Assembly (NCBI GenBank): GCA_009602725.1
Contig: WELB01000111.1
Span: forward strand, 118,973 to 182,972
DNA from: Spirogloea muscicola
Lineage: Eukaryota > Streptophyta > Zygnematophyceae > Spirogloeales > Spirogloeaceae
DNA length: 64,000 bases
Direction: 5' to 3'
Shown here: positions 49,301-64,000 of the stretch, piece by piece
Position numbering within the stretch: the stretch's first letter is position 1
Layout of the letters: each line of letters starts with the position of its first letter
Notes under the pieces: model-generated
Databases searched by the model: none
Told to the model about the DNA's origin: nothing
The model's input: only the letters and a program-made list of their open reading frames with translations
Made by a program: the position numbers and the translations under genes

Positions 49301-49860
49301 TGGTTCTTCTAGTAGCAGGAACAGCACGTCCAAGCAGGTACTCAATCTTGATCTTCATGAGCATCGTGTGGAAGAAGCCATAAACCTCCTAGAGATGCAC
49401 CTCAAGTGCATGCTCAAACTCTGTAAGGACTCACCCTTCTATCTCTTTTTTTATGTGGACTCGCACTAGTACATAGCAATTGAAGCATACTACCATTAGG
49501 GCAAAGGCACCACTCTAGATACCAGTCGATAGTTCAATCTGGACATTGCTCAGGCAGTCTATTGGTGGTTGCAAGGTCAGCTCGGGTGGTCCAAGCGCTT
49601 GTATGCAGCTTTTACATTTTTGAAGGTCATCACAGGCTGGGGTCGACACAGCGCAGGGGGACAAGCGAAAGTCAAACCAGCTGTGAGTGTCTGCATGCTA
49701 TTCAAGGGACTGGGAGTGCCTCCATATTGTATGCAATTGCTGAATTTATGACCGATCTGGAAACTTTACTGGTGCTACAGACCTAGTCACCCTGATCCTG
49801 GTGTCAGTCTCCTGCATGATGCAGGTCCTTAGGTATTTGAAGGAGACTGGCATTGGCTAA
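46330..49860 (+). CDS. CUE/DUF1771/SMR-domain protein with an early stop in the SMR domain
   Basis: The protein has two N-terminal CUE-like modules (ubiquitin-binding fold): DLELLRLAFPDVDADVVQLV in exon 1 and LLEAFPNLSIHFIANVYEDA in exon 2. A third related block is LEELQRAFPSTPPKLLDEVL near 47955-48040. A DUF1771-like helix pair follows (RRAWSGEKKLQAQSLMEM, GHMYKEKM; 48925-49150). Last is a SMR domain (small MutS-related nuclease fold): LNLDLHEHRVEEAINLLEMH with the DLH motif, KVITGWGRHSAGGQAKVKPA with the TGxGxHS motif (Trp for the usual small residue), and VLRYLKETGIG. There TAA at 49858-49860 ends the frame, although the same frame continues TEENSGAYLIHRSDIERAE to TGA 49975-49977. The layout resembles plant SMR/N4BP2-like proteins. 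Exon joins between 47230 and 48900 are only partly resolved. The start at 46330 is the first ATG after the N. Confidence 0.75.
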
Positions 49861-50120
49861 ACAGAGGAGAACTCGGGTGCATACCTGATTCACAGAAGTG
49901 ACATTGAGCGAGCTGAGGCTCCTGTAACTGCTGGTCGCTCCAGCCTTGCAGATTTCTTAAGAACTCCCTCGTATTGAAGCTCCTTCACTCGGCAGGCATA
50001 CACAATGTTATGTGCTTCACACATCATGCACTTCAGGCGTGTGACTTGCTTGGCTGCAGCTTGCCTCCTGCTTGTTGGGAATCTGGCAGCTCTTCGATGC
50101 AGCCATGCATTCTTCAGATT

Positions 50121-50239
50121 GCTTGCACGTGCAAAGACCATTGGCAAGCATGCAAGTCTGCAACTGCAATCTTCAAGTTGCTTGCACGTGCAAAGACCAT
50201 TGGCAAGCATGCAAGTCTAGATCTGCAACTCGACTGCAA
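50121..50239 (+). repeat. 59-bp tandem duplication with GCACGTGC
   Basis: The unit begins GCTTGCACGTGCAAAGACCA and runs to GCAAGCATGCAAGTCTGCAA. It occurs twice in a row (start-to-start 59 bases) with very few differences, and a decayed continuation of related CAACTGCA words follows. It lies between the SMR gene and the next LINE fragment. Each unit carries the palindrome GCACGTGC. Confidence 0.8.
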
Positions 50240-50457
50240 CTGCAGTCTCGAAGTTGCATCTCTTCTAAGAACAGAGAGACATTTGAGATGCACCGCATCA
50301 ACAAAGGGCAGGCGGCTGTCAATGGCCAGTCTGCGACTTGCAATCGGGCAATCTTGTACGGAAGGAGCAGCGTACCAAGATGGTGGGGCGTCTAGCCAGG
50401 ATGGGGACTGCAATGACCTGTCCAAGCCGGAGGACAGCTATCTGCAATTTCTTTTTC

Positions 50458-51035
50458 TGGGCTGGCCTCTCCCAGCCACTGCCCTCCTGGGCGTGCAACC
50501 TGGTGGAGGACCACGGGCCCTGGTCGACGTTGTTGTTACGGAGGCAAATAAAGGCCCAGCATCAACACACATTGCTGGGCACGCAGTGGGCGGAGCAGAG
50601 CAAAGATAACTGCGGCATTACTCCGATTACCCCCAATGCGATCAACTCCTGCCAGCTGCAATCGACATCTTTGGCTGTCTGGGTCCTCGCTTCCACACTC
50701 TGCTTCAAAACATTGCCAATCTAGGCTACACTCGACGCGCAGATGTGTTTCCGGCTGAGATGGGCTTGCCAGCTGCATATCTGTCGCTCTTGCGACGTCG
50801 AGTTTCGGCCTGTTTGCAGCGTGCTCAGGCTAGTGCCTTGCACCAGAAAGCTGGGCGAGCTCTAGTAGGTGGCAGGAAGGGCTCCGTTCCTGGCATCTAG
50901 TATTCATGCCTCGAGTAGTGACCTTTATGTTTTGACCCGTGGTTATTGAGCGGGTCAATCTGCTGTAGGTTATGTAGATTTTCAGATGTGCTTGCCTTTG
51001 TACCTGGCCATTTGGCCTACATTTCTTTCTAATAC
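50458..51035 (+). mobile_element. LINE family I endonuclease-like fragment preceded by a hairpin
   Basis: A family II-type hairpin GGCTGG-CCTCTC-CCAGCC (50460-50477) sits directly before plus-strand family I coding sequence: VGVQPGGGPRALVDVVVTEA, THIAGHAVGGAEQRKLRHYS, YTRRADVFPAEMGLPAAYLS and QASALHQKAGRALVGGR. Then come the SDLYVLTRG-like end and a family I tail to about 51035. It matches 42075-42790 over its length, including the hairpin at the 5' edge. Confidence 0.8.
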
Positions 51036-51279
51036 ACGATCTCCCCTCCTGGAAGCGTCTTGCCCTATCTGCCACTTTCATTATCCGCCTCTCTTCCAAT
51101 TTCATGCGCACCGCGCGCCTTCTCTCTCTGTCTGTCTGCTGCTCTTGCTCCCAACATAGCCGAAGTCGTCCGGTCGCCCAATAAAGGTGGAGTAGGCGTA
51201 GAGCCAGGTCGAGCTCCGCTGCTCACTTGTATGGATCCTGCTTCATGCGCCATGCGGCCCTTCCAGACCTTGTACACTA

Positions 51280-51380
51280 CGTTGGGCTGGCCTTTCACAG
51301 CATAGTTGAATCCTTTCGGGCTGGCTTTTCACAGCCGTTGCCCCATTTGGGAGTGCCACTTCTTTCATAACCACTGCCTG
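51280..51380 (+). repeat. Two family II hairpin tails in tandem
   Basis: The copies are a decayed hairpin at 51284-51301 (GGGCTGGCCTTTCACAGC) and a complete one at 51318-51336 (GGGCTG-loop-CAGCC). The latter is followed by CCCATTTGGGAGTGCCACTT, CTTTC. The second ends about 275 bases upstream of the VPS25 start. Confidence 0.7.
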
Positions 51381-51414
51381 ACATTGGAAGAGCTGTTTCT
51401 TACTTCGTCGTCGC

Positions 51415-51653
51415 ATGAAACCCACCGGCACACCGCCAGTCCCACGCCGCCAGCAACCCCCCCCGCCGCCTCCCGCCACCGCCGTCGTCCGCGGCACCAC
51501 CAGGTCGCCGGCATGCGCCCGCGCGGCGCCGCTTCGAGGCGCCTCTGGACCGGCAGCCTCGCGGCGTGACGGCGGCCAGCAAATCAATATCTTCTTGTGG
51601 AAATCAGCTATTCCACTCCCTGCTTCGCCAGCACGGTCGCCTGAAGCGGACCG
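51415..51653. other. GC-rich island upstream of VPS25
   Basis: The stretch 51420-51560 is Pro/Arg/Ala-rich in all frames, like the 5' islands of neighbouring genes. It probably represents promoter and 5' untranslated sequence of VPS25. No conserved protein is read from it. Confidence 0.45.
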
Positions 51654-53321
51654 ATGACCGCTGGTGTGCCAGGGCTGCCACAGTTCTACAACTACCCTCC
51701 CTACTTCACGTGCGCACTGCAATACACAGCACCCGCTGCTGGCTTAGCACTTCAGACAACGCAGTGCTATGTGCAAGATTCACTGTTTTGTCACTAATGT
51801 GCTTATCAATATGCACTCACCAGGCTTCAGCCTGTCAAGGATACGAGGGAGAAGCAAATTAAGCTCTGGAAGGAGCTTATATTGCAGTACTGCAAGCAGC
51901 AGAAGGTCTTCCGTGTGAATCTGGACGAGGAGTTTCCACTGTTTGTGAATCAGGCAATTGACCGTATGCACCACGACGCGGAGCCGATCTGAAGCACTCG
52001 CGTCAGCTTAGAATACCCAATGCAATGTATAGCAGCAGCCTGCCTTATCAGTATCAGGCTGCTGAAGTAGCCAAACCCTGACCCTATGTTTGTAACAGGA
52101 ATCTGCTGTCTGCTGCATCGGATGCGAGAGTTTGCCACTACTACTTGACACTCTAGCCCCTAACCAACACACTGCTGTGCCTCACGGGCCTGCCTCTTGT
52201 AGGAAAGCTCAGCAATGATGCTAAAGTGTGCTTCCTTGGGGCACTTGTGGCGGAAGGTGCGCACCGTATCTGAGTCATGCTCTATCTTCATCTATCACAG
52301 TCGTAGAGTATTTCACACGGCAGGATGCTTGAAGGGCGGTGCTATCATTCATTGGCTTTTCAAAAGTGTTTGAGACACCATATACAACAAGAATATGCCC
52401 GCTCATGCACTTGGTCATGTTCTGCAGGCAGGGCAGAGTGGCTGGACAAAGGTCATCAAAAGTGCCTCATCTTGTGGAGACGTGTTGAGGACTGGGCAGA
52501 CATTGTCCTCCAATTTGTGTGCTCTCTACCCTCTGCTCAGATTTCCAATGCCTCTTGCACATTGCCCCTCATGACTATGGTAGAGTAGAGATTGTGGTCC
52601 AGGGTTTAGGAGGAGTAGTAGTAACAATAGTGACAAGATTGCCAACATCTTATGTAGCACAGATACTTTAGACATCGCACATGAATTGGTTGCTGAATCG
52701 CTGAATGGTTGCTGAGTGTGTCATGTCAGCATTTTGGCTTGGTGCAAATATTTGTAGTGAATGAGATGGACAAGGTTGTGAGCTTGTTGATAGGAAATCT
52801 AGTTTAGGAGCTCAAAAGAGGGGACCTTTTGACGCTGGTGCTCCTTGCTTGTTCAAAGGTGAGAGACAATGCCATGGAGAATAATGTGATGACACTGGAA
52901 GAGCTACGCCAGGGCGATGACGTCCGTGGAACTGGTTTGTCTTAACAGATATTCCTCTGTCAGTAAAGTAGCTCTTGCCTGCATCATACATGTGACATCG
53001 ACCTGCAAGCTCTTTCAAAGCCTCTGAGGTTGAATCTAGAAGGAAGTCTGGTCCATAGCTATGTTGAGAGAGACTGCAGTAGACACGAATGCATCTGAGT
53101 CACTGTCATCCACTTGGTCCATATAAACAAACATGATGAGAAAGCACATGGATATTGCTAAGTCCTCACGCTCTCATTGCGGGTTGGCTCTCTGTCCAGA
53201 GTTGGAGGGCGTGGATATGACCATCCTCTTACGTGCTGTTAAGCTGTTGGAAAGCCGTGGAAAAGCTGCCCTCTTTAAAGGCACAACTGCTGATGATGAG
53301 GGGGTCAAATTTTTTTCCTGA
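51654..53321 (+). CDS. VPS25: ESCRT-II subunit VPS25
   Basis: VPS25 is a winged-helix subunit of ESCRT-II that recruits ESCRT-III in multivesicular-body sorting. Exon 1 (51654-51709) encodes MTAGVPGLPQFYNYPPYF with the PPY/F motif that binds VPS22/VPS36. Exon 2 (51824-51963) gives TLQPVKDTREKQIKLWKELI, LQYCKQQKVFRVNLDEEFPL and FVNQAI. Exon 3 from 52203 gives RKLSNDAKVCFLGALVAEG. Later exons give RAEWLDKGHQKCLILWRRVE, DWADIVLQFV, the acidic VMTLEELRQGDDVRGTEL (52880-52935), and VDMTILLRAVKLLESRGKAA, LFKGTTADDEGVKFFS-stop. The splice phases at the first two introns check out by hand. It is complete and of normal length (about 180 residues). No oddity is seen. Confidence 0.93.
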
Positions 53322-53679
53322 TGTGTGTGGAAGATCACTCTGTTATGCCTTTGCATTTGGGTGCCTTTCTTCTTCTCCGCTGACAAGTTTAGAGAAGCCC
53401 GCTACAGACTTCGCTCGTCATGATCACTGTCAGCACATTGCTGGTGGTCATGGTCCAAAATATATTGCACTACCATAACCTAGGATAATTGCAACTTTGA
53501 AGCAGCAAGCAAGTGCCTCCTCTATATCGACCTAGGATTGTCCACTTAGAGTGTCCATGAAGCACGCACACGTGATTCATAAGGTGAGTCGTAACGCTTG
53601 CAATCTGGCCGCTTCTTAATTCGTAGTCCAATGGCCTGCATAGCTGTGTGATTTTGGCACCGTTGGGCTCTTCGTTAGA

Positions 53680-53985
53680 TATTTCTGGGCTGGCCTTTCC
53701 CAGCGCGCTCAGAGCTTGCTAGGATGGATCAGTTAGTACCCTACGTGTGAGGAGCCGCAAATCCGATAGTCTAGCAGCCGGAAAGCAATCCGTCTGACGA
53801 AAACTAAACGCTGCAGCTAGAGCACGGCTGCCACGCAGGTGCAATGTGTGGGTACATAAACCGCTGGAGGGAGATGGAGCATTCGGCAGATCTGAGCTAG
53901 CGAGCCAGCGGCGTTGAAGTCAGCCTGCTCACCTCGCCTGCGGGACAGAGCGCGTCGCGAAAGCCGGGCCAACAAAATACCCAAA
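53680..53985. mobile_element. Family II hairpin tail (+) facing a family II C-terminal fragment (-)
   Basis: A plus-strand hairpin TGGGCTGGCCTTTCCCAGCG lies at 53686-53704. Directly after it, 53720-53985 in minus orientation encodes decayed family II protein (RRRGEQADFNAAGSLAQICR) and its terminal block (GTGTGAGGAGCCGCAAATCC is the reverse of the SDLRLLSRGY region). The two are an inverted pair, as at 21280-21870. Confidence 0.7.
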
Positions 53986-54300
53986 AAAAGAAAAACGTGT
54001 GTATTAAGAGCTGGGGAGGCCATTAGTGGCCAAGTATGAAGGCAAGCACGTTGACAAATGTACGTCACCTGCTGCTAAGCTGACCCGCTCAGTAACCACG
54101 AGTCAGCACATAGAGGTCGCTAACTGATGCTCGAATACCGGACGGCAACCGACAAGCTCTTCAACTACCAGCCAAGGCTCGACCAGCTTTCTGATGCAAC
54201 GCATGAGCCTGAGCTCGCTGCAGACAAGCTGACAGTCGACGTCGCAAAAACGACAGATAAGCCTGCCGGCATGTCCAACAAGGTCGAGCCACTGGGACCC
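53986..54300 (-). mobile_element. LINE family I 3' end
   Basis: In minus orientation this holds the end of the family I protein followed by the complete tail. The plus strand reads AAACGTGTGTATTAAGAGCT, GGGGAGGCCATTAGTGGCCA, AGTATGAAGGCAAGCACGTT ... TGACCCGCTCAGTAACCACG. It matches 18985-19200 closely (GCTCGAATACCGGACGGCAA in both). Confidence 0.8.
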
Positions 54301-54329
54301 GAGCACTCAAGCTCCCTCAGACCTTGTCC

Positions 54330-54600
54330 ATTCTTTTGGGCTGGCCTTTCCCAGCCACCAGTCAATCTGGCCGCGCTTTCTTTCCGACCCGAGCTCTTCT
54401 TTTGGAAGAGCTCACTTTTCTTTTTCTTAGTAACAGGCGATGAGCACGCGGTGATTGTAAGTGGCCACAATGTAAGAAGGAAGTGGTTCGCCAGGCGAGG
54501 GCCGAATGGCTGTGAACAGTCAGCACCGGAAAGAACAAGGTCCGAAGGTGGCCAGGAAGCGCTTCCCCACGGCTTTGCCGTTAGGATAATCACTCAGTAA
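54330..54600. repeat. Opposed family II hairpin tails upstream of the beta-galactosidase gene
   Basis: A plus-strand hairpin TGGGCTGGCCTTTCCCAGCC is at 54337-54356, and its continuation with GGAAGAGCTCACTTTTC is near 54410. A decayed minus-strand tail (GGCTGTGAACAGTCAGCACC) lies at 54508-54527, with AGGAAGCGCTTCCCCACGGC and CACTCAGTAACC after it. They end about 185 bases before the gene start. Confidence 0.65.
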
Positions 54601-54740
54601 CCTACTCAATCAGTAATCTATAATGCGTAACAGGGTCTGCGGGACGGAAGCTTGGAGGACCGGGCGTGGACCGCCGCACATGCCGCAGCTCGCGCCGCCG
54701 CCGCCGCTGCGATCGCCGGCTGCGGCACCGCGTGGCGGCC

Positions 54741-54741
54741 N
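54741..54741. other. Single N (assembly join) upstream of the beta-galactosidase start
   Basis: The ambiguous base lies in GC-rich sequence 44 bases before the ATG at 54785. The coding region after it is intact, but a longer 5' end of the gene could be missing. Confidence 0.6.
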
Positions 54742-54784
54742 GGCCAGCGCATGGCGCGTTGAGGCAGCGCGCGATCCGCCGGCC

Positions 54785-62008
<7,224 letters not shown>

Positions 62009-62743
62009 TCTGCTTCACTCTAGCAGTTCAATGTATCACAATCGAGATTATCTGTAGACTGCTAGTCAAATTTATACTCTGACCAAAGACGCCGTATTGT
62101 TCAAGGACGTACTCTGAGATTGTCAACAAGTGATTACTGTGACTGCCATACTGGTCGGATGAGATGTCACAGTGTTATCACCAGCTGCAAAACATGAGAC
62201 TTCGTCCACCATGCTCATTGACTACTGTCGTTCTGGACAAGCTCTTGCATGTAGGTTCAGCAGACGGGGAGCCACTCCCACGCAAGTGTAGGGGCAGTGA
62301 TGAGCCTATCGCAAGTTTTAACTCCGTGTCAGAAGATCGTGAAGTATTCTCATTACGAGACTTGCCATTTGTTTGTTGCTTTCGCTAAGACAGTGAGCGA
62401 CCTGCATAGCTGAGGAGGTGACGGAGCACTTGCCTACGTGCCTCAGACACAGAAAGATGTTTGAGGATATATGGTGGAACCCACAGACTGATTAAATATT
62501 GGTCTACCACAAGGTGCAGTGACCTACAATTGAAACGCCTGCTTAGAGCAGCATGAATAGAGCCCCATGGTACGAGCAATGCGACAAGATCAGCTGTAGT
62601 GCGACCCTTAGGGTACCAAAATACTCCAACTAGCCCTCTCATGCCTTAGTAGGCACTCACAGCCCAATCCACTTCAGACGGGACTTGAAGTGCAGGAAAC
62701 ACACACCAACTATGGGTGTGTGTGCATGCCACAACTGGTCCAC
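62009..62743. other. Intergenic, no gene seen
   Basis: The region lies between two convergent gene ends. A minus-strand frame of 85 codons at 62385-62642 has no recognisable family. It has no splice link that I can support to the gene on its right, whose stop is at 62744. Confidence 0.35.
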
Positions 62744-63999
62744 TCAGTCCCCGCCCCAGGCCTCCTCCTTGAGCCGGTGCCGGACCTGCAGCCGCAGCTT
62801 ACGTGCGGCCGCGGCAGTGTGCTGGTCGCTAGCACCAGCTGTCGATTGACGAATCTTCCTGATCGCCTCCTGGTCGTCCAGCGCGCGGGTGATGAGGCGG
62901 GCTGCCACGGTTGCGGACGTGGCCTGCCGAGGAACAGCTGGCTGGCAACCTGGTACACATGCAAGCAAGTCACACAGTACCTCTCAGCGGGCTGACTGGG
63001 TCCCTCGTGATGAGGCTTGCTGAAGCTATTGCTTCAGAGGCAGAGTGCAAAACCCAATGCCCAACTTGCACTGCCTGGGCTATCTGCAGGTCACAGCATC
63101 AAGAAGCACTCTGCTTTGGCAGTGCCTGCACCATATGCTACCTTGTGTCAAGGGGCCTCCTTCGCCCTGCTTGTGAGTTGGCGAAGATGGCTGTCCCCAG
63201 GCAGCGCCCCGCAGCCCGTCTCCAGTGGCAAGACCCTCCGTCGCCGCCTCCGCGTCTTCTGCCTCCATCCGGGCCATCCAGAGGCTGGCCGCTCCACTGC
63301 CGTCTCCGGTGCCCTCTCCGGGGCAGCCATATGTGAAGGCCCCCCGGCCGCGCTGCCGCACGCGGCCGCCGCCGGACTCGAACCCGGGCGGCAGGGCCGC
63401 GGGGCGCAGCGAGTCGAGGCTCTGGGCCCACGCTGCGCCAGGCGATGAGCCGAGCAAGTCGACGGGGTCAGCCGCCGCGCATCGGCGCTGGGGGTTTGGA
63501 AGCAGCGCCAGACAGGTAGAATAACCCATTAGGGTTAGGGGTTGAGAATCAAGGGTTTGGAGTTTTAGGTTACGCAGCGCTGGAGGTGCGGCCGCACCAG
63601 TCTCCCAGCCGCCGTCCTCCTCCTCGGCGCCGCCGCCCGCCGCCTCCGGCGCTGGCGCTGCTTCAGTCGCCACCACTGCCGCTGCCGCCGCCGCTGCTGG
63701 CTCCGCCGCCTCCGACGACGCCACGGCGGCTGCAGCAGCTGGTTCCCTTCTACTGCTCAGCAAGGGCCGCCGCCGCGCCGCCCCGAAGCCACGGCCCTGC
63801 TGGCCTGCGCCGGTCGCCAGCAGAGTCCTGCGCCTGCAACAGCGGCGGGGGCTCGGCCGGCGAGGAGCAGCCGCTCCGTGGAGCCTTTGCCGCCGCCAGC
63901 GCCGCGGCGGCCGCCGCCGCCGCCGTTGCCGCCCTTGGCGGTGATGGCCAAGCCGCGCGCGAGACGAGGCGCAGTGTGCGCGGCGTGGGCCGCCACCAT
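62744..63999 (-). CDS. Unidentified protein, 5' part beyond the window edge or uncertain
   Basis: The last exon (62744 to about 62950) encodes a helical, charged C-terminus: ATVAARLITRALDDQEAIRK, then KLRLQVRHRLKEEAWGGD-stop. An open stretch near 62990-63085 (VQVGHWVLHSASEAIASASL, ITRDPVSPLR) ends in a donor-like AG^GTACTG and is probably the exon before it. Upstream, 63080-63760 is an Ala/Gly/Glu-rich frame with NPQRRCAAADPVDLLGSS. It contains a possible intron with donor GTAACC at 63573 and CCCTAA-like sequence inside. The leader MVAAHAAHTAPRLARG (ATG 63999) could be a transit peptide but is in a frame I cannot connect. I recognise no family. Confidence 0.4.
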
Positions 64000-64000
64000 C

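Noticed and set aside
49858-49860. Selenocysteine or programmed read-through at the SMR stop
   Set aside because: The codon is TAA, not TGA, and no family precedent is known to me. Error or recent mutation is simpler.

Overview
The window is nuclear DNA of a photosynthetic eukaryote, most likely a green alga (a core chlorophyte such as a trebouxiophyte; the clade is inference). The evidence is intron-dense genes with GT-AG splice sites; plant-type proteins (tocopherol cyclase VTE1, an AIP2-type RING ligase, a membrane-anchored UDP-arabinose 4-epimerase, an organelle-type release factor 3); Ala/Gly/Arg-rich GC-rich first exons over less GC-rich gene bodies; and CCCTAAA-like motifs. It is draft assembly: four isolated N bases (18089, 36422, 46262, 54741), a 76-base poly-A at the left edge, and an Illumina adapter remnant beside the N at 46262.

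Layout. 77-592 (+): 3' end of a mitochondrial carrier gene. 1081-6078 (-): peptide chain release factor 3. 6932-9056 (+): AIP2-like RING-H2 E3 ligase. 11123-13779 (-): UDP-arabinose 4-epimerase (MUR4-like). 14147-17212 (-): N-terminal half of a copper P1B-ATPase that stops before its catalytic domains. 17.2-24.6 kb: a nest of LINE debris, including one copy with a recognisable reverse transcriptase and restriction-enzyme-like endonuclease tail (18.94-20.88 kb, -). 24596-28666 (-): meiotic ZIP4/SPO22-like TPR protein. 29716-36421 (-): GPI ethanolamine phosphate transferase 3 (PIG-O), 5' end lost at an N. 37783-40985 (-): TKL-type protein kinase. 41.1-42.8 kb: more LINE pieces. 43357-45987 (-): tocopherol cyclase, first exon not located. 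46330-49860 (+): CUE/DUF1771/SMR-domain protein with an in-frame stop near its end. 50.1-51.4 kb: repeats. 51654-53321 (+): ESCRT-II subunit VPS25. 53.7-54.6 kb: repeats. 54785-62008 (+): LacZ-type GH2 beta-galactosidase. 62744 to the right edge (-): unidentified gene.

The genes are unrelated housekeeping loci (translation, ubiquitin/ESCRT traffic, cell-wall sugars, copper transport, meiosis, GPI anchors, vitamin E) and show no operon-like or pathway clustering. The unifying feature is a pair of LINE families. Both end in a related C-terminal signature (ALHxxAGRALA ... SDLxxLxRGY-stop). Family I has a conserved AT-richer 3' tail. Family II, and the pieces mixed with it, carry a small hairpin, GGCTGG-loop-CCAGCC, whose stem persists while its loop changes. 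Nearly all copies are 5'-truncated and all lie between genes, often just upstream of GC-rich first exons.
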